DNA from: Ischnura elegans
Lineage: Eukaryota > Arthropoda > Insecta > Odonata > Coenagrionidae
Assembly: GCF_921293095.1 (NCBI RefSeq)
Contig: NC_060247.1
Location: forward strand, 56,827,111 to 56,891,110
Direction: 5' to 3'
Length of the DNA stretch: 64,000 bases
The notes beneath the pieces were generated by a model. That model was given only the letters and a program-made list of their open reading frames with translations. It was not told the DNA's origin and did not search any database. Made by a program: the position numbers and the translations under genes. Numbering within the stretch: the stretch's first letter is position 1; each line of letters starts with the position of its first letter. Shown here piece by piece: positions 23,101-32,000 of this stretch.

Positions 23101-24299
23101 TCGGAAAGTAATGTATGCGTTTTTAATTCTTTTTTTTTCTCTTTTTGGCCTTTAATATGCTGCAGACTATTTTGGCTTTGGGTGCCAAATTCAAATCCTC
23201 ACAATCGTTCCAAGCAGGTTCTAAAGTACCGACTTAAAGCGATCGGTTCTCGATACCTGGTTCTATAGGCCAAGAACCAGTGGAACTGAGAACCAAGTAT
23301 CAGAGCCGTCCATCTCTAGTTTTCATTTATTCTTTTCTAATTAGGTACAGAAGGATATCGTTAATATAATTAAATGTATTACAAAATTTACACTACAGTG
23401 GAGCCTATGTATAATGAAGTTGAGGGGGCCAGGAATTTTCTTTATTATATGCGGGTTCACTCTTGCGAACTTTGAATTGAACTTTGAAACATGCTTACTG
23501 CAGTTAAATTATGGCAAATATTTTGTAACTTTGCACAGGAAAGGAATAAATGTCTGAAAGCATTTAGAAAAAGTCAAATATAATTCAGCCTTAAATTGTT
23601 ATAATTAAGTATCATTATATATATTGGCACTAGTCTCCAGGGAGCAAAAATACTGCTCGATCCCCACTCGATTTTAAGATGAATAACCTAGAAAAACCGA
23701 GCCTTGAGTTTGTCCACAAGGTTCAATTTGTGCATTGTAGGTGACTCCGTAAAATTTTCACCGTGGCTAGGTATACTTGAATTAACCACACAGGGCTTAT
23801 TTTGAGGACACCAACCCTGTTGAGATTGATTTCTCTTTTCTAATCTTGATGGCCTTTGATAAATCTTGATTCAAGTTTGTCAGCCCTGATGAGGAAGTTT
23901 AAGAAGTTGGTTATGGTGAATACATGTCTGTTGATTTGAAGGGCAGCTATATTTTTCCTTTCCTAAATTTCCATCCCAAATATGCTTAAAAAAATTTACC
24001 CATCCTATACTGCCATGAAATGAGGAATACCATCCCCAATCATCCCTGTTGTCATCTATATAAATGTTGACAATGAGTGCTTATCTTTTGTACAACAGGT
24101 AGATGGGAGGACAAACCGCCCCACAGCTGTTGACATGGCATCAGCTAGTGAGGGAGCTGGAGCATCCAAGAGCTCGTCCTCACCATCTCCGTCCACTCCA
24201 CTCAGCCCTCCACGTTTTGTAACTAACACAGTTTCACCTCCACTTGTCGCTCCAGTAGAGAACGATGCTTTTGAAGGAATCGGAGATGAAGATCTATGA
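11198..24299 (+). CDS. SNX17: Sorting nexin-17 (PX-FERM endosomal cargo adaptor)
   Basis: SNX17 sits on early endosomes through PI3P, binds NPxY/NxxY cargo tails (LDLR family, integrins) with its FERM-like module, and hands them to Retriever for recycling. Nine in-frame coding exons: 11198-11257, 11337-11529, 11622-11827, 12028-12118, 15404-15488, 18163-18574, 19685-19981, 21245-21388 and 24099-24299, giving 562 aa (human about 470). The PX domain spans about residues 1-108: start MHFSIPDTE, LRYRQLHHLHELLKREY with the PI3P-contact RY, FPSKKILPLTP. The FERM-like part includes LIYYFSLFL, SYWDPAFDEDLIQDRVGLNLLY, KVTRMKCWRITTL and FEYLLSKDRLQWVTVTSEQA. The C-terminus DAFEGIGDEDL matches the family tail, which binds Retriever. 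Extra length comes from a Ser/Pro-rich linker (about residues 359-390) and a divergent region before the tail. The exon 6 donor is GTTTGT. Introns 4-8 are long and transposon-rich. Confidence 0.96.
12819..12848. repeat. Perfect 11-bp hairpin
   Basis: GTGTGGATTCA and its complement TGAATCCACAC surround an 8-base loop, inside the long-arm element just before the pogo-like insertion. Confidence 0.6.
12874..13585. mobile_element. Pogo/Tigger-type non-autonomous element
   Basis: The left end CAGTACACTCCCGATTATCC and the complement of the right end, CAGTAGACTCCTGATTATCC, match at 18 of 20 positions. TA flanks both sides (12872-12873 and 13586-13587), the Tc1-mariner/pogo target duplication. Subterminal repeats GGATAAACCGCA occur near the right end. 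At 712 bp it is GC-richer than its surroundings and shows no convincing transposase; a minus-strand open frame of 179 codons overlaps it but looks incidental. Confidence 0.85.
14149..14634. mobile_element. hAT-like MITE (TAGGGATGA ends)
   Basis: Inverted ends TAGGGATGA and TCATCCCTA enclose 486 bp with inverted GATTCGATTCC / GGAATCG subterminal motifs. Flanking octamers agree at only 4 of 8, so the target duplication is unproven. It lies in SNX17 intron 4. Confidence 0.6.
15665..15935 (+). mobile_element. 5'-truncated LINE 3' end
   Basis: An open frame reads LVGHILRHDGLMKTIVEG, then GKGRPRTSYIGQVI, then MKRLADRREKWRAASNQS and a stop. This is the characteristic C-terminus of insect endonuclease/reverse-transcriptase LINE proteins. 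A short 3' UTR with a GATGATGATAA tail follows. Only the last 80 or so codons are present, typical of an abortive reverse-transcription insertion. It lies in SNX17 intron 5. Confidence 0.8.
16380..16510 (+). mobile_element. tRNA-derived SINE fragment
   Basis: AGTGGAAGAAGATG, an A-box-like stretch and a B box GGTTTGAATCC are followed by TGATTAAGGCAAATTG. The same order appears at about 13600-13690 (TTGGAAGAAGATGG, CTTTGAATCC, TGGTTAAGCCAAATG), so the two are one family. Confidence 0.5.
16908..17273. mobile_element. MITE with TATACCCTTTTTCC ends
   Basis: The left end TATACCCTTTTTCCGAACTG and right end CGGGAAAAAGGGTATA are inverted, extending inward to GGCGG / CCGCC. The 366-bp interior is GC- and CT-rich, with no coding. 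The superfamily is unclear; TA duplication is possible. Located in SNX17 intron 5. Confidence 0.6.
18575..21244. other. SNX17 introns 6 and 7
   Basis: Apart from exon 7 (19685-19981) I see no feature I can name in 18575-21244. Around 20160-20830 the minus strand shows broken open frames that may be an old retroelement, but no motif secures it. Confidence 0.4.
21780..21865 (-). mobile_element. Penelope-type terminal motif with hammerhead-like core (degenerate)
   Basis: On the minus strand TTGATAATGACG-TTGTAACGTTGAAAC is followed by an A/T-rich stretch and TTGTGGAATAGTAC. The same succession (GAAAC, A/T-rich, GTGTGGAA) recurs at 35935-36020. Hammerhead motifs in this context are known from Penelope-like retroelements. 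No Penelope coding region was seen nearby. Confidence 0.35.
22515..22580 (-). mobile_element. Fragment related to the pogo-like element at 51291
   Basis: The minus strand reads CAAGGCATCGA, GGTTATCCTGCGGAATGCAA and GAGTTAGC in order; the + strand at about 51930-51995 has CAAGGCATCGA, AGTTATCCTGCAGAATGCAA and GCTAACTCA. Clearly homologous, but only a fragment. Confidence 0.6.
22667..22803. mobile_element. 137-bp MITE
   Basis: Ends GACCACTTTCAGACGAAAT and (complement) GACCGCTTTCAGACAGAAC are inverted and extend inward through TTTTC and GCC. Strings TCAATAGTAA and TCAATGTAG flank it, hinting at a target duplication. No coding. Confidence 0.6.
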
Positions 24300-24508
24300 C
24301 ATTCTTTATTGTGTAAATTGTCTAATATGTTGTCGCTGGGCTTATTTTTTACAAGCAAGATGATTTTACCATGCCATAGTGGCTAAATATTCCCCACTGG
24401 TGGTGGGGGTTGTGAAAGCACTTCTTCCAAGTTCTTTCACTTAAAAAGACTTCGGAAATGTGTTGGTACATTGGCATGAATTTGTTTTATGGGACATCAC
24501 TACAGGGC

Positions 24509-24514
24509 AATAAA
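24509..24514 (+). promoter_or_regulatory. SNX17 polyadenylation signal
   Basis: AATAAA, 210 bases after the SNX17 stop codon, is the first good candidate; longer 3' UTRs are possible because 24.5-25.9 kb is AT-rich and gene-free. Confidence 0.45.
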
Positions 24515-24519
24515 ATATA

Positions 24520-26000
24520 ATTGGAATGAAGTTTAAAGGCTATTATAATTTTTGAGCTTGTCTAAGATCAAATGAATCATTTATAACAACTCCTATTCCT
24601 AGATTGCTTTAGAATTTCTCTCTAGGTTTCACTTTTTTAAGCTGAAATGCAGTATGTTTTTATTCTTGATCAATAATGCCAAGTGCCATACGGAGAGGGT
24701 AACACTTTTGGTTTTATTTTGAAATATTTTTTGTATATGAAAAATGAGATGGGAGTTACATAAATATATTTTTTTACAGCAATATATATAAATATATGTA
24801 TATGAAAGAATGCTTTTCCTGTGTAATTTTTGGAAATATATCTCTCAAACAACTTGTATATCATTATAAAAGAAAATGACTATCTGAAGTTTGTCAAAAC
24901 GATGTACAGTAAATTACTTGGGCCTTAAGGCAGGGATTAATTGAATGATTGTTTTGTACAGGTAGAATTATTCCAACAGTGTGATAAAACTGACTTGAGG
25001 GTTTTTCATAATGCTGAGGTTTTGGAAAACATTTGTGCCAAATGCATTTAAAAATTTCAACGTTTTAGTCTATTAGGAAAGAAATGAATTTCATGTTGTA
25101 GGCCCTCATGTGCATTTTCAGGGTAAAATGAATTTTAGATGACTCCAAAGGAGTTAATCTTTTAATCTTTGCATTCCTTGTTACCTGATTTATATTAAAT
25201 TTTATGGTTAATTGCTAATTAATTACCATTGGCTTTCACATTTGTCAAGATTATGTTAATGCTAATGGGGTGGACATTTTTACAAACTTTAAAAGTTGTA
25301 CTCTTTTAAGAATATTTGCTATGTAGGTTTTATCTGGACTCATATGCTATAAGACTTATTCTATGTAGTCTTTTTGTATGTGATAGTGGAATCATCTTTG
25401 TTTTTGTTGAATTTTTGTGTAATTAATTTTAATATTTCAATCTTACTCATAGTTCACAATGTGAATATTAATTAAGCCAATATGTGTAATTATACTCTCT
25501 ATGACTTTGCAATTGGAGGAGACTCAAATGTTCAATGCATCACTCTTAAAACTGAAGGTGTGGTCAGAGTTACAAATTTTATGTAATGTACTGGCTATTC
25601 TACATTATTTTTCAAGGACTATGACAGAATCATTGTCTTATGTTTTTGAAGAAATTTGAATTTATATTTGTTTTTTATGATTAAACTGTTTCATGGTTGA
25701 AGTATATGTATTCATTTGCATAGTAAAATTTCCTTATTCCATTCATTTCAAATGTATTGGGATACATTATTAATTGAAGGTGAGGTGAAGTAAGATAGAG
25801 CCAAATGAGACAGTCATTATATCATAATGAATAACTTTTTAATATTCCTTCTTAATTGTAGCTTTTGACCAGTATTTCATTTCAATGCTTTTTCTATGTG
25901 TGTTGCTTCTTAATTCCACTGGAAATCTGGTTCTTCTGACGATTAGGTTGCTACCCAGACTACGTATTGAGTTGCGTTTAATTCAAGTTTAATTTTCATC
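24520..26000. other. AT-rich intergenic region after SNX17
   Basis: No gene or repeat is recognised. It may include a distal SNX17 3' UTR. Confidence 0.4.
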
Positions 26001-26451
26001 TCAGATGCTATTGGCACGTGGAATCAAAGTAGCTGACATCTGGTGGCCAATTTCAGAAATGAGACAGAGGTGATCAGCTGGTTTGTTTACTAGTGCTTCA
26101 GCCTGGCGGTGAGCGAAACGGGTGTGTTTTCAGCAACTTTGTTACGCGAATACTGATGTGTATCTCATTTGTGAATAATGAATGAAGTAACTTTCTCTAC
26201 ATCTGACATTTAGGAGTTCAATAGAGTCTTTAAGAGGCCCTTTGTCGAGGGCCATGAAGTGGAATGCTTTACTCACATATTGGAAGTTGTCGTGGTTGAA
26301 GCACTGGAGTATTTGGTTCATGTAATGGGGTTTTACATACAGACGAGCGTTATTAATGGCATATCACACGAGATACATGCTTTTCGGAAGGAAATTGGTG
26401 CTTCTTTTTCTGTTTTCTTGTATTATATTTGATGATTTTATTAACTATCTA

Positions 26452-26751
26452 TTACAATAGATCATTATTAAAATCATCAAACAATATGATAAGCATCTCC
26501 TCACATAAGCCATGCATCCTCAATAAGCTAATATTTTTGGGGAATCTATGTAGAGAGATAGCTTTTGTCTCACACTGGTTGGTGCAATTATAAAGCACAT
26601 TTTGTTGCTCATGAACTTCTCCTATGTTTTTCACCATAATACTTTTGATATTCAGCTGAGATAGTACACTGTCATAGTGCTGGCTGGCTATCGTTTCACA
26701 CGAACAAACATACAAACGCCACCACCGATCACCTCTATTCGGCCATGACAC
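26452..26751 (-). pseudogene. THAP-domain-like remnant
   Basis: A 99-codon minus-strand frame contains CETKAISLHRFPKNISLLRM, which resembles the centre of a THAP zinc finger (the HRFPK signature), with C-x3-C shortly before. The remaining zinc ligands and the AVPTF end are not seen, so this is a remnant rather than a working gene. THAP domains occur in P-element-type transposases and in domesticated genes. GAGGTGATC and ATTGGCA motifs occur in inverted order at about 26010-26090 and 26730-26795, possibly decayed transposon ends. Confidence 0.35.
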
Positions 26752-26799
26752 CTAATTTATTGCTGCCACCTGGATTCCCTTCCAGATGCCAATATTACT

Positions 26800-27418
26800 T
26801 GGAGAAATTTATCACCCATCATTATTATTTTTTGACCCTTCTCTTTATTCCCTGTATGTAGATAGTGTTATCAGGTACTCATAAGCACATGAGTGTCTAC
26901 CTGGTAACCATAAGAGGTATGAGGCGCATTGTTCGAATTGTATAGGTAATTTAATGAAAGGGTAGGTTTGGTATTGTAAGTGGGGTATATATCCCCTCCA
27001 TTAATACAGATTGAACTGGGGTGGATTATTATTATAGGGGGAGGAGGTTTCATCACTTCCTGCAGTGCTAATACAATGGTGGAATGCAATACCTTGGCAA
27101 TACTCCATGGCAATAGGTAGTCTTATTGTTAGCAATAATTCGCCTGAGTTATCTCATATAGGTAGACAGGTGGCATTTAGATATCCATCAATTACTTTTT
27201 AAGCATTTTTTTTAATTCTGTAAAATAAAAGCTATCATTGGAGAGCTACTGTAAAGTTTTCTGTATTTTTCATTTTTCCAAAAATTACATAGGATGGGCA
27301 GCCACCCCACTACTCCTCCTCCCACTATTACAGAAGCCAAACTATAGTTTACGGACAGTCAGTTTAGTAAATGCTAAAATCGAGGTTGTGTGTGCGCAAA
27401 TGAGGATGTATGACAGCC
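26800..27418. other. Intergenic DNA, nothing recognised
   Basis: No exon, repeat or regulatory site that I can support. Confidence 0.35.
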
Positions 27419-27422
27419 TTAA

Positions 27423-28030
27423 CCCTTTCGTGCCGGACCTTCGTTGAGGTAAATTCTTCCTCATTATGAGTCTCTTGAAATTTTTCATTCTCCCCTGTAC
27501 GAAGCTTTTTCGCATCGACAGTAGGCAGTGGTTCGCTCCCTGACCATTTTTAGACCCAACTCATTGTCAGCGGGGCGCCGATCCCTTTCCTCGGCCTCTG
27601 TCCCAGACCCTCGAAGTATTAAAAGCCCCTTCCCAGTGCGAGTCCACAGTCAACTGACTAAAATATTGATGTTAAATATATGCAAATAATTGTTGTTCGC
27701 ATAGATTTTTTTGCATTCAAAATGAATTGTGTTTTTTTCTGAGCGTGCAGAAATTTTAAACGAAGTTCTAACGTTGATATAGACGTATTTAATATATTTA
27801 CTAGTTGTTATACAACTCCGTTGGTATTAACGTAAAATTTCGTATGAAATTTCCATGTGGTCAGCAAAAAAAGATGAATTCATAAGGCGGATCTCGAGGG
27901 GCAACCGCGTCCGTGGGTCTATTGTGTCCGCCACGGTCACTTTTTTCGACCTGTGCCGCACAGGCATGGCATTTGTTGGTTAGGGTAGGGAAATTCACGC
28001 CGCAGAGGTGCGGCATTCGGCAAGAAAGGG
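27423..28030. mobile_element. piggyBac-type non-autonomous element
   Basis: TTAA flanks both ends (27419-27422 and 28031-28034), immediately followed by CCCTTTCGTGCCG on the left and preceded by CGGCAAGAAAGGG on the right, an inverted pair. TTAA target sites with CCC-starting termini define piggyBac. The 608-bp interior is GC-richer than the flanks and lacks a transposase. Confidence 0.85.
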
Positions 28031-28309
28031 TTAACCAGTTAGAACATGCAAATAATGGAAATCTATGTTCACTAGGAAATCTAGGGATATATTCCTATTT
28101 CCAAATTTCCTTGTTGTTTTCTTTTTTACATTTTCTTTTGGCTAACAAGATGTGTCATGAACACGTTCCCTCATGGGTCTCTCTCTCAGTTTTATCACGG
28201 AAAACGAGAATTTATCAATTGAGAACTCAGAAGAAAAGTTTTGTGTCTGATTCTGCTAAATGGGCCCATTATGTATTTGTCTGGGAAGTACCTATCTCTT
28301 ATAGGAGAC

Positions 28310-28526
28310 CAGTGGCGCCGTGAGGGGGGGTTTTGGGGGATAACCCCCCCCCCCCCCCAGAGGTCAGAGAAATTTTTAAGTTAAATCTATTTTACTTAAT
28401 TGGATTTTTATTGCTTATAGAATAGTATCAGGATTAACAAGATATTCCTCATACCACACCCCCAGGCACCCCAGTATTAGCTGCACCTGAAACCCCCCCT
28501 AGCCTTAATTCCTAGCTGCGCCCCTG
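28310..28526 (+). mobile_element. hAT MITE, subfamily B, copy 1
   Basis: It begins CAGTGGCGCCGTG and ends CTAGCTGCGCCCCTG, with a perfect 8-bp target duplication TAGGAGAC (28302-28309 and 28527-28534). G and C runs lie just inside the left end. The AGAGAAATTT, ACTTAATTGGATT and TTAATTCCTAGCTGCGCCCC blocks are shared with the copies at 57262 and 58994. Perfect duplication suggests a fairly recent insertion, about 540 bp upstream of the NOMO start codon. Confidence 0.92.
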
Positions 28527-28539
28527 TAGGAGACCTTAA

Positions 28540-29067
28540 ATAAAAGTATTTAAACTATAAAACTTCTCTGACATCCAAAATTGGGGGTTTATCGTATCAG
28601 TAAGACATCAAATCCAGACATTTTGTTCTGTCAACTGCTGTTAAGGTTCTTGCCATTAATATTGTTTGATGTTATTAACTTCATAGTTCATGTCACGGGG
28701 GCCAGTTAACTTTCAAGCATGGCAAATGTGCGAGATAAATAAAAATATGAATAAAAATTATTTATATTGGGGCGTAAATTTGCCGATCGCATCAGTCTGA
28801 AGTTAAATAATGATTACCATATTTTTTTCCTTTTTTTCATTAATTTTATCCTACCCGCTTCCGCAAGTTGCGCATTTGACAGCCTTCATGTGTTTTCAAA
28901 TGGTCGAGCAGGTGGAGCAGGAGCCGACATCCCCAGTGTAGTTTTCTTTGAATTCGGCACTTTTTATGAGAAACTATTCGTCCTCTGAATGAAAACCTGC
29001 TTTTTCGTCTTAATGGCAGTTGTTGATATTCATTTCAACTTATTTTGTGGACAAAATTGACTGTAAA
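28540..29067. other. NOMO upstream region and 5' UTR
   Basis: Presumed promoter and leader. A short upstream open frame starts at 29013 (ATGGCAGTTG) and ends about 15 codons later, in another frame, within the likely 5' UTR. No TATA box or DRE octamer is seen. Confidence 0.4.
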
Positions 29068-32000
29068 ATGCATTATCTATTTTTAATTCAATTACTGGGG
29101 GTTTTGCTAATTCATCGGGCCACTGGTAGCAACTATGGAAATTCTGATGACATTTTAGGCTGTGGAGGTTTCCTTAAGAGCGACATAGATTTAAATTTTT
29201 CAAGAGTCGAAGTGAAACTGTGAGTATTTTGATTGTGTTTATCTATTTTCTTTTTGAAACCATTATCCTGATTTTATACGTGGATCGCAGAATGATTTAA
29301 ATTTGTAGCGAATAAGCTGGATTTTACAATGAGTTTTGTTTATTTTCATTGTGTGAAATATGAAATTGTCCTGAGCGTATGTTAACTCAACGTAATTTTC
29401 TTTAAAAATCACTTTTCGTTACCCGTCCGGTTCATGACCTAAATACTAAAATTTGTTATTAGATGATTATTTAACCTTCTCATTTCCTCTAGAAAGGTAG
29501 TGTTTAAAGCCTTATAGTTGATCATTTTTGTATTTCTTAATAATTTAATTGAGTCCCGCGGTCATATGTTGCAGGTATACTAAGCAAGGAAGCCTTAAAT
29601 ATCAAACTGATTGTGCGCCCAATAATGGGTATTATTTCTTACCTTTGTACGATACTGGGGAGTATGTTTTGAAGGTGAGTACCATAGTATTGTATGTAAA
29701 TTTGTGCCAGCGAAATTTATTATAGATACAATATAATTATGTTTGATAGATTGAACCGCCTGTTGGGTGGAGCTTTGAACCGAGGGAAGTGGAACTGAAT
29801 ATAGATGGCAAAAACGACCCTTGTAGTCAAGCCCAAGACATCAACTTCATCTTCAAAGGTTTTGCTGTCATCGGGAAGGTAAGTTTGCGATCCTAATATA
29901 ATTTCAATCCATGTGCAGCATGTTTATGTAAAAAAATCCTACTTAACTCATGAGATTCTTGGATAAATTTGATTCTCTATGTGTTCTATTCATGAGTGTT
30001 AGCTACACGCCCATTGTTTACCAGAATGTCCAAATTTAAAATTGAGGTACAAGAATTTCTGTTGTTCATCCAAAGGAATTGTGTAGGATTGTGGCAACTT
30101 TATATGATTAGTTGTTTCAGGCGTGACTGTATGGAATCTACCTGACATAATAATTTGTTAATCCGCATAAATATTTAATGTACGACCCAGGTTTCGACGT
30201 GGCACATCATTGTCTGGTACAGATGTACAGAAGACAGAGAATATACAGTCACACACATAATTATTTTTATAAATCTAAAAAACACAAGGATCTAAGGAGA
30301 GGGGGAAGGGGCGGAATTCCCTGGGGCAGAGGTAGGCCAAAGAGGTGGGGAATGGGTGTAAGAGCATGGAGAGGATTTGGGATTTCCGTACTAACATTGT
30401 CTCCAAAAGAAGTGGTGGAGGTAACAGCATCTGTGTCAGGTGAAAGGGAAGAGGGCAATACCAATGCCTCCATAAAACATAGTCATTCTTCTTGTGGTTG
30501 TTCATTTACATTTGCCATTAATTCAGATAATAAGAGTTCATCCTTAGAACTGAATATCGAGAACCGAGAACTTATGGGAAAGAACTGGACTCATCCTTAG
30601 TATTGACAGAATACTAATGTGTACTAATTTGGTGTTCTTAATCCAAAATGACTATACTCATTGTATGCCATTGTAAGCCTTGTGAAGTTTTCAGTATACC
30701 CTCTACTCGTCCTATCTGAGGCATTCAATAACCCTCATCAAATGCTTACCAGCATTCCTATCTAGAATCATGGTTCCTGGAATGAGGGCTTAGCATGGAA
30801 CCTTGGAGATTTGAGTCTTAGTTGAGTAGCTATTAAACAGCTAAAATCATGCATTTCTAAATGTGTGATGCAGTAAATGACTAATAACTCCTTGTTCTGT
30901 ACTTGTGTAGTTTATGAAATGGCAACTGTAGCTATCATTCATTTTATAAAAATTAAACCTAATTGCAGTAAAGTTTTCTTGGGTTTCTGATGACGATGGG
31001 CGAGTTGTTCATCGAAACGCTGGAAGGAGATAAGGAAGACTTTACCCGGTGCAAAACCCTAGAAAACTTTACTGCAATTGTTCGCCGGGAAAAAAACAAA
31101 AATTATATAACTAAACTTAATATTGAAAGTTCTATTAATGATACTAATAACATAGTAAATATAATAATATAGGTAGGTAATAATAGGTAATTAAAATGAG
31201 AAGTCAGTAGCCTGGATAGTGTAGAGGCGTGGAAAGACAAGGGTCCAAGGCTTGATTCCTGGTCCTGTGGAATTTTTTCTCAAGAAAATTCATATTAATT
31301 GACGGATGTATTAATATGTTTGATGAGGAACGTGATTTTTAAATTACTTCTTAATACATTTTTTGCTTGTTGGAGTCTAAATTTTGGCAAAAATTGGTTC
31401 CAAGACATGTAAAGGAGCTGATTGAAGGTCAAAAACAAAAAATGGACCTAGATGAGTAAGTGTATTGGATATTTCGAAGTGGAGAAAGTTCCAAGTAAAA
31501 TTGAAGATGCAAGAAAGTATTGAAATTTTAGGCAAAAATTCTAGCAGGATATGGTTATGAATAGGCAATTTTTGTCGGTTATTACCACTCAGAGGATCAG
31601 GTGAAAAGAATTCAGCACTTTTTGATTGATAGTCATGATCATCAAGGCATAAGCTCCTGAACAACCAAATGGTATTTACAAAAATAATGTACTTATCCTC
31701 AGGTTGGAAGTGAAGGAGCAGTTACGGGTGGGGGACCTGCTGGCGTTCGTGTTGCCTTGATGACCTCAGATGGTAGCTCAGTACTCCAAGAGAAAGAAAC
31801 AGAGCAAGGTGGTGGATTTCTTTTTTCTCCAGTTGCCCCAGGAAATTATCTTCTTTCTGCTTCACATCCGAAGTGGGTATTGTCTCGCTCCCGTGCTCCT
31901 GTCTCAGTTATTGGTGATAATGGGGACAGTGGAACATCTTTAGCTGTAGCTGGGTGAGTACTTACTTTTATTTATCTTTTCAAAGAAGGTGGTCCAATGT

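Larger units (their letters stand above)
21435..23319. mobile_element. Possible composite: GGTTCT-rich ends flanking older repeats
   Basis: Near 21440-21510 and again at 23240-23319 there are clusters of GGTTCT/AGAACC motifs; the right cluster ends GCCGTCCATCTCTAG, a hAT-like terminus. Between them lie a hammerhead-type motif (about 21827-21865), a stretch related to the pogo-like element at 51291 (about 22515-22580) and a MITE (22667-22803). Whether the outer clusters are two ends of one element is unproven. Confidence 0.35.

Noticed and set aside
30178-30600. 140-codon open frame
   Set aside because: It overlaps the hammerhead-like motif and a G-rich stretch in NOMO intron 3, with no protein family and no splice continuity.
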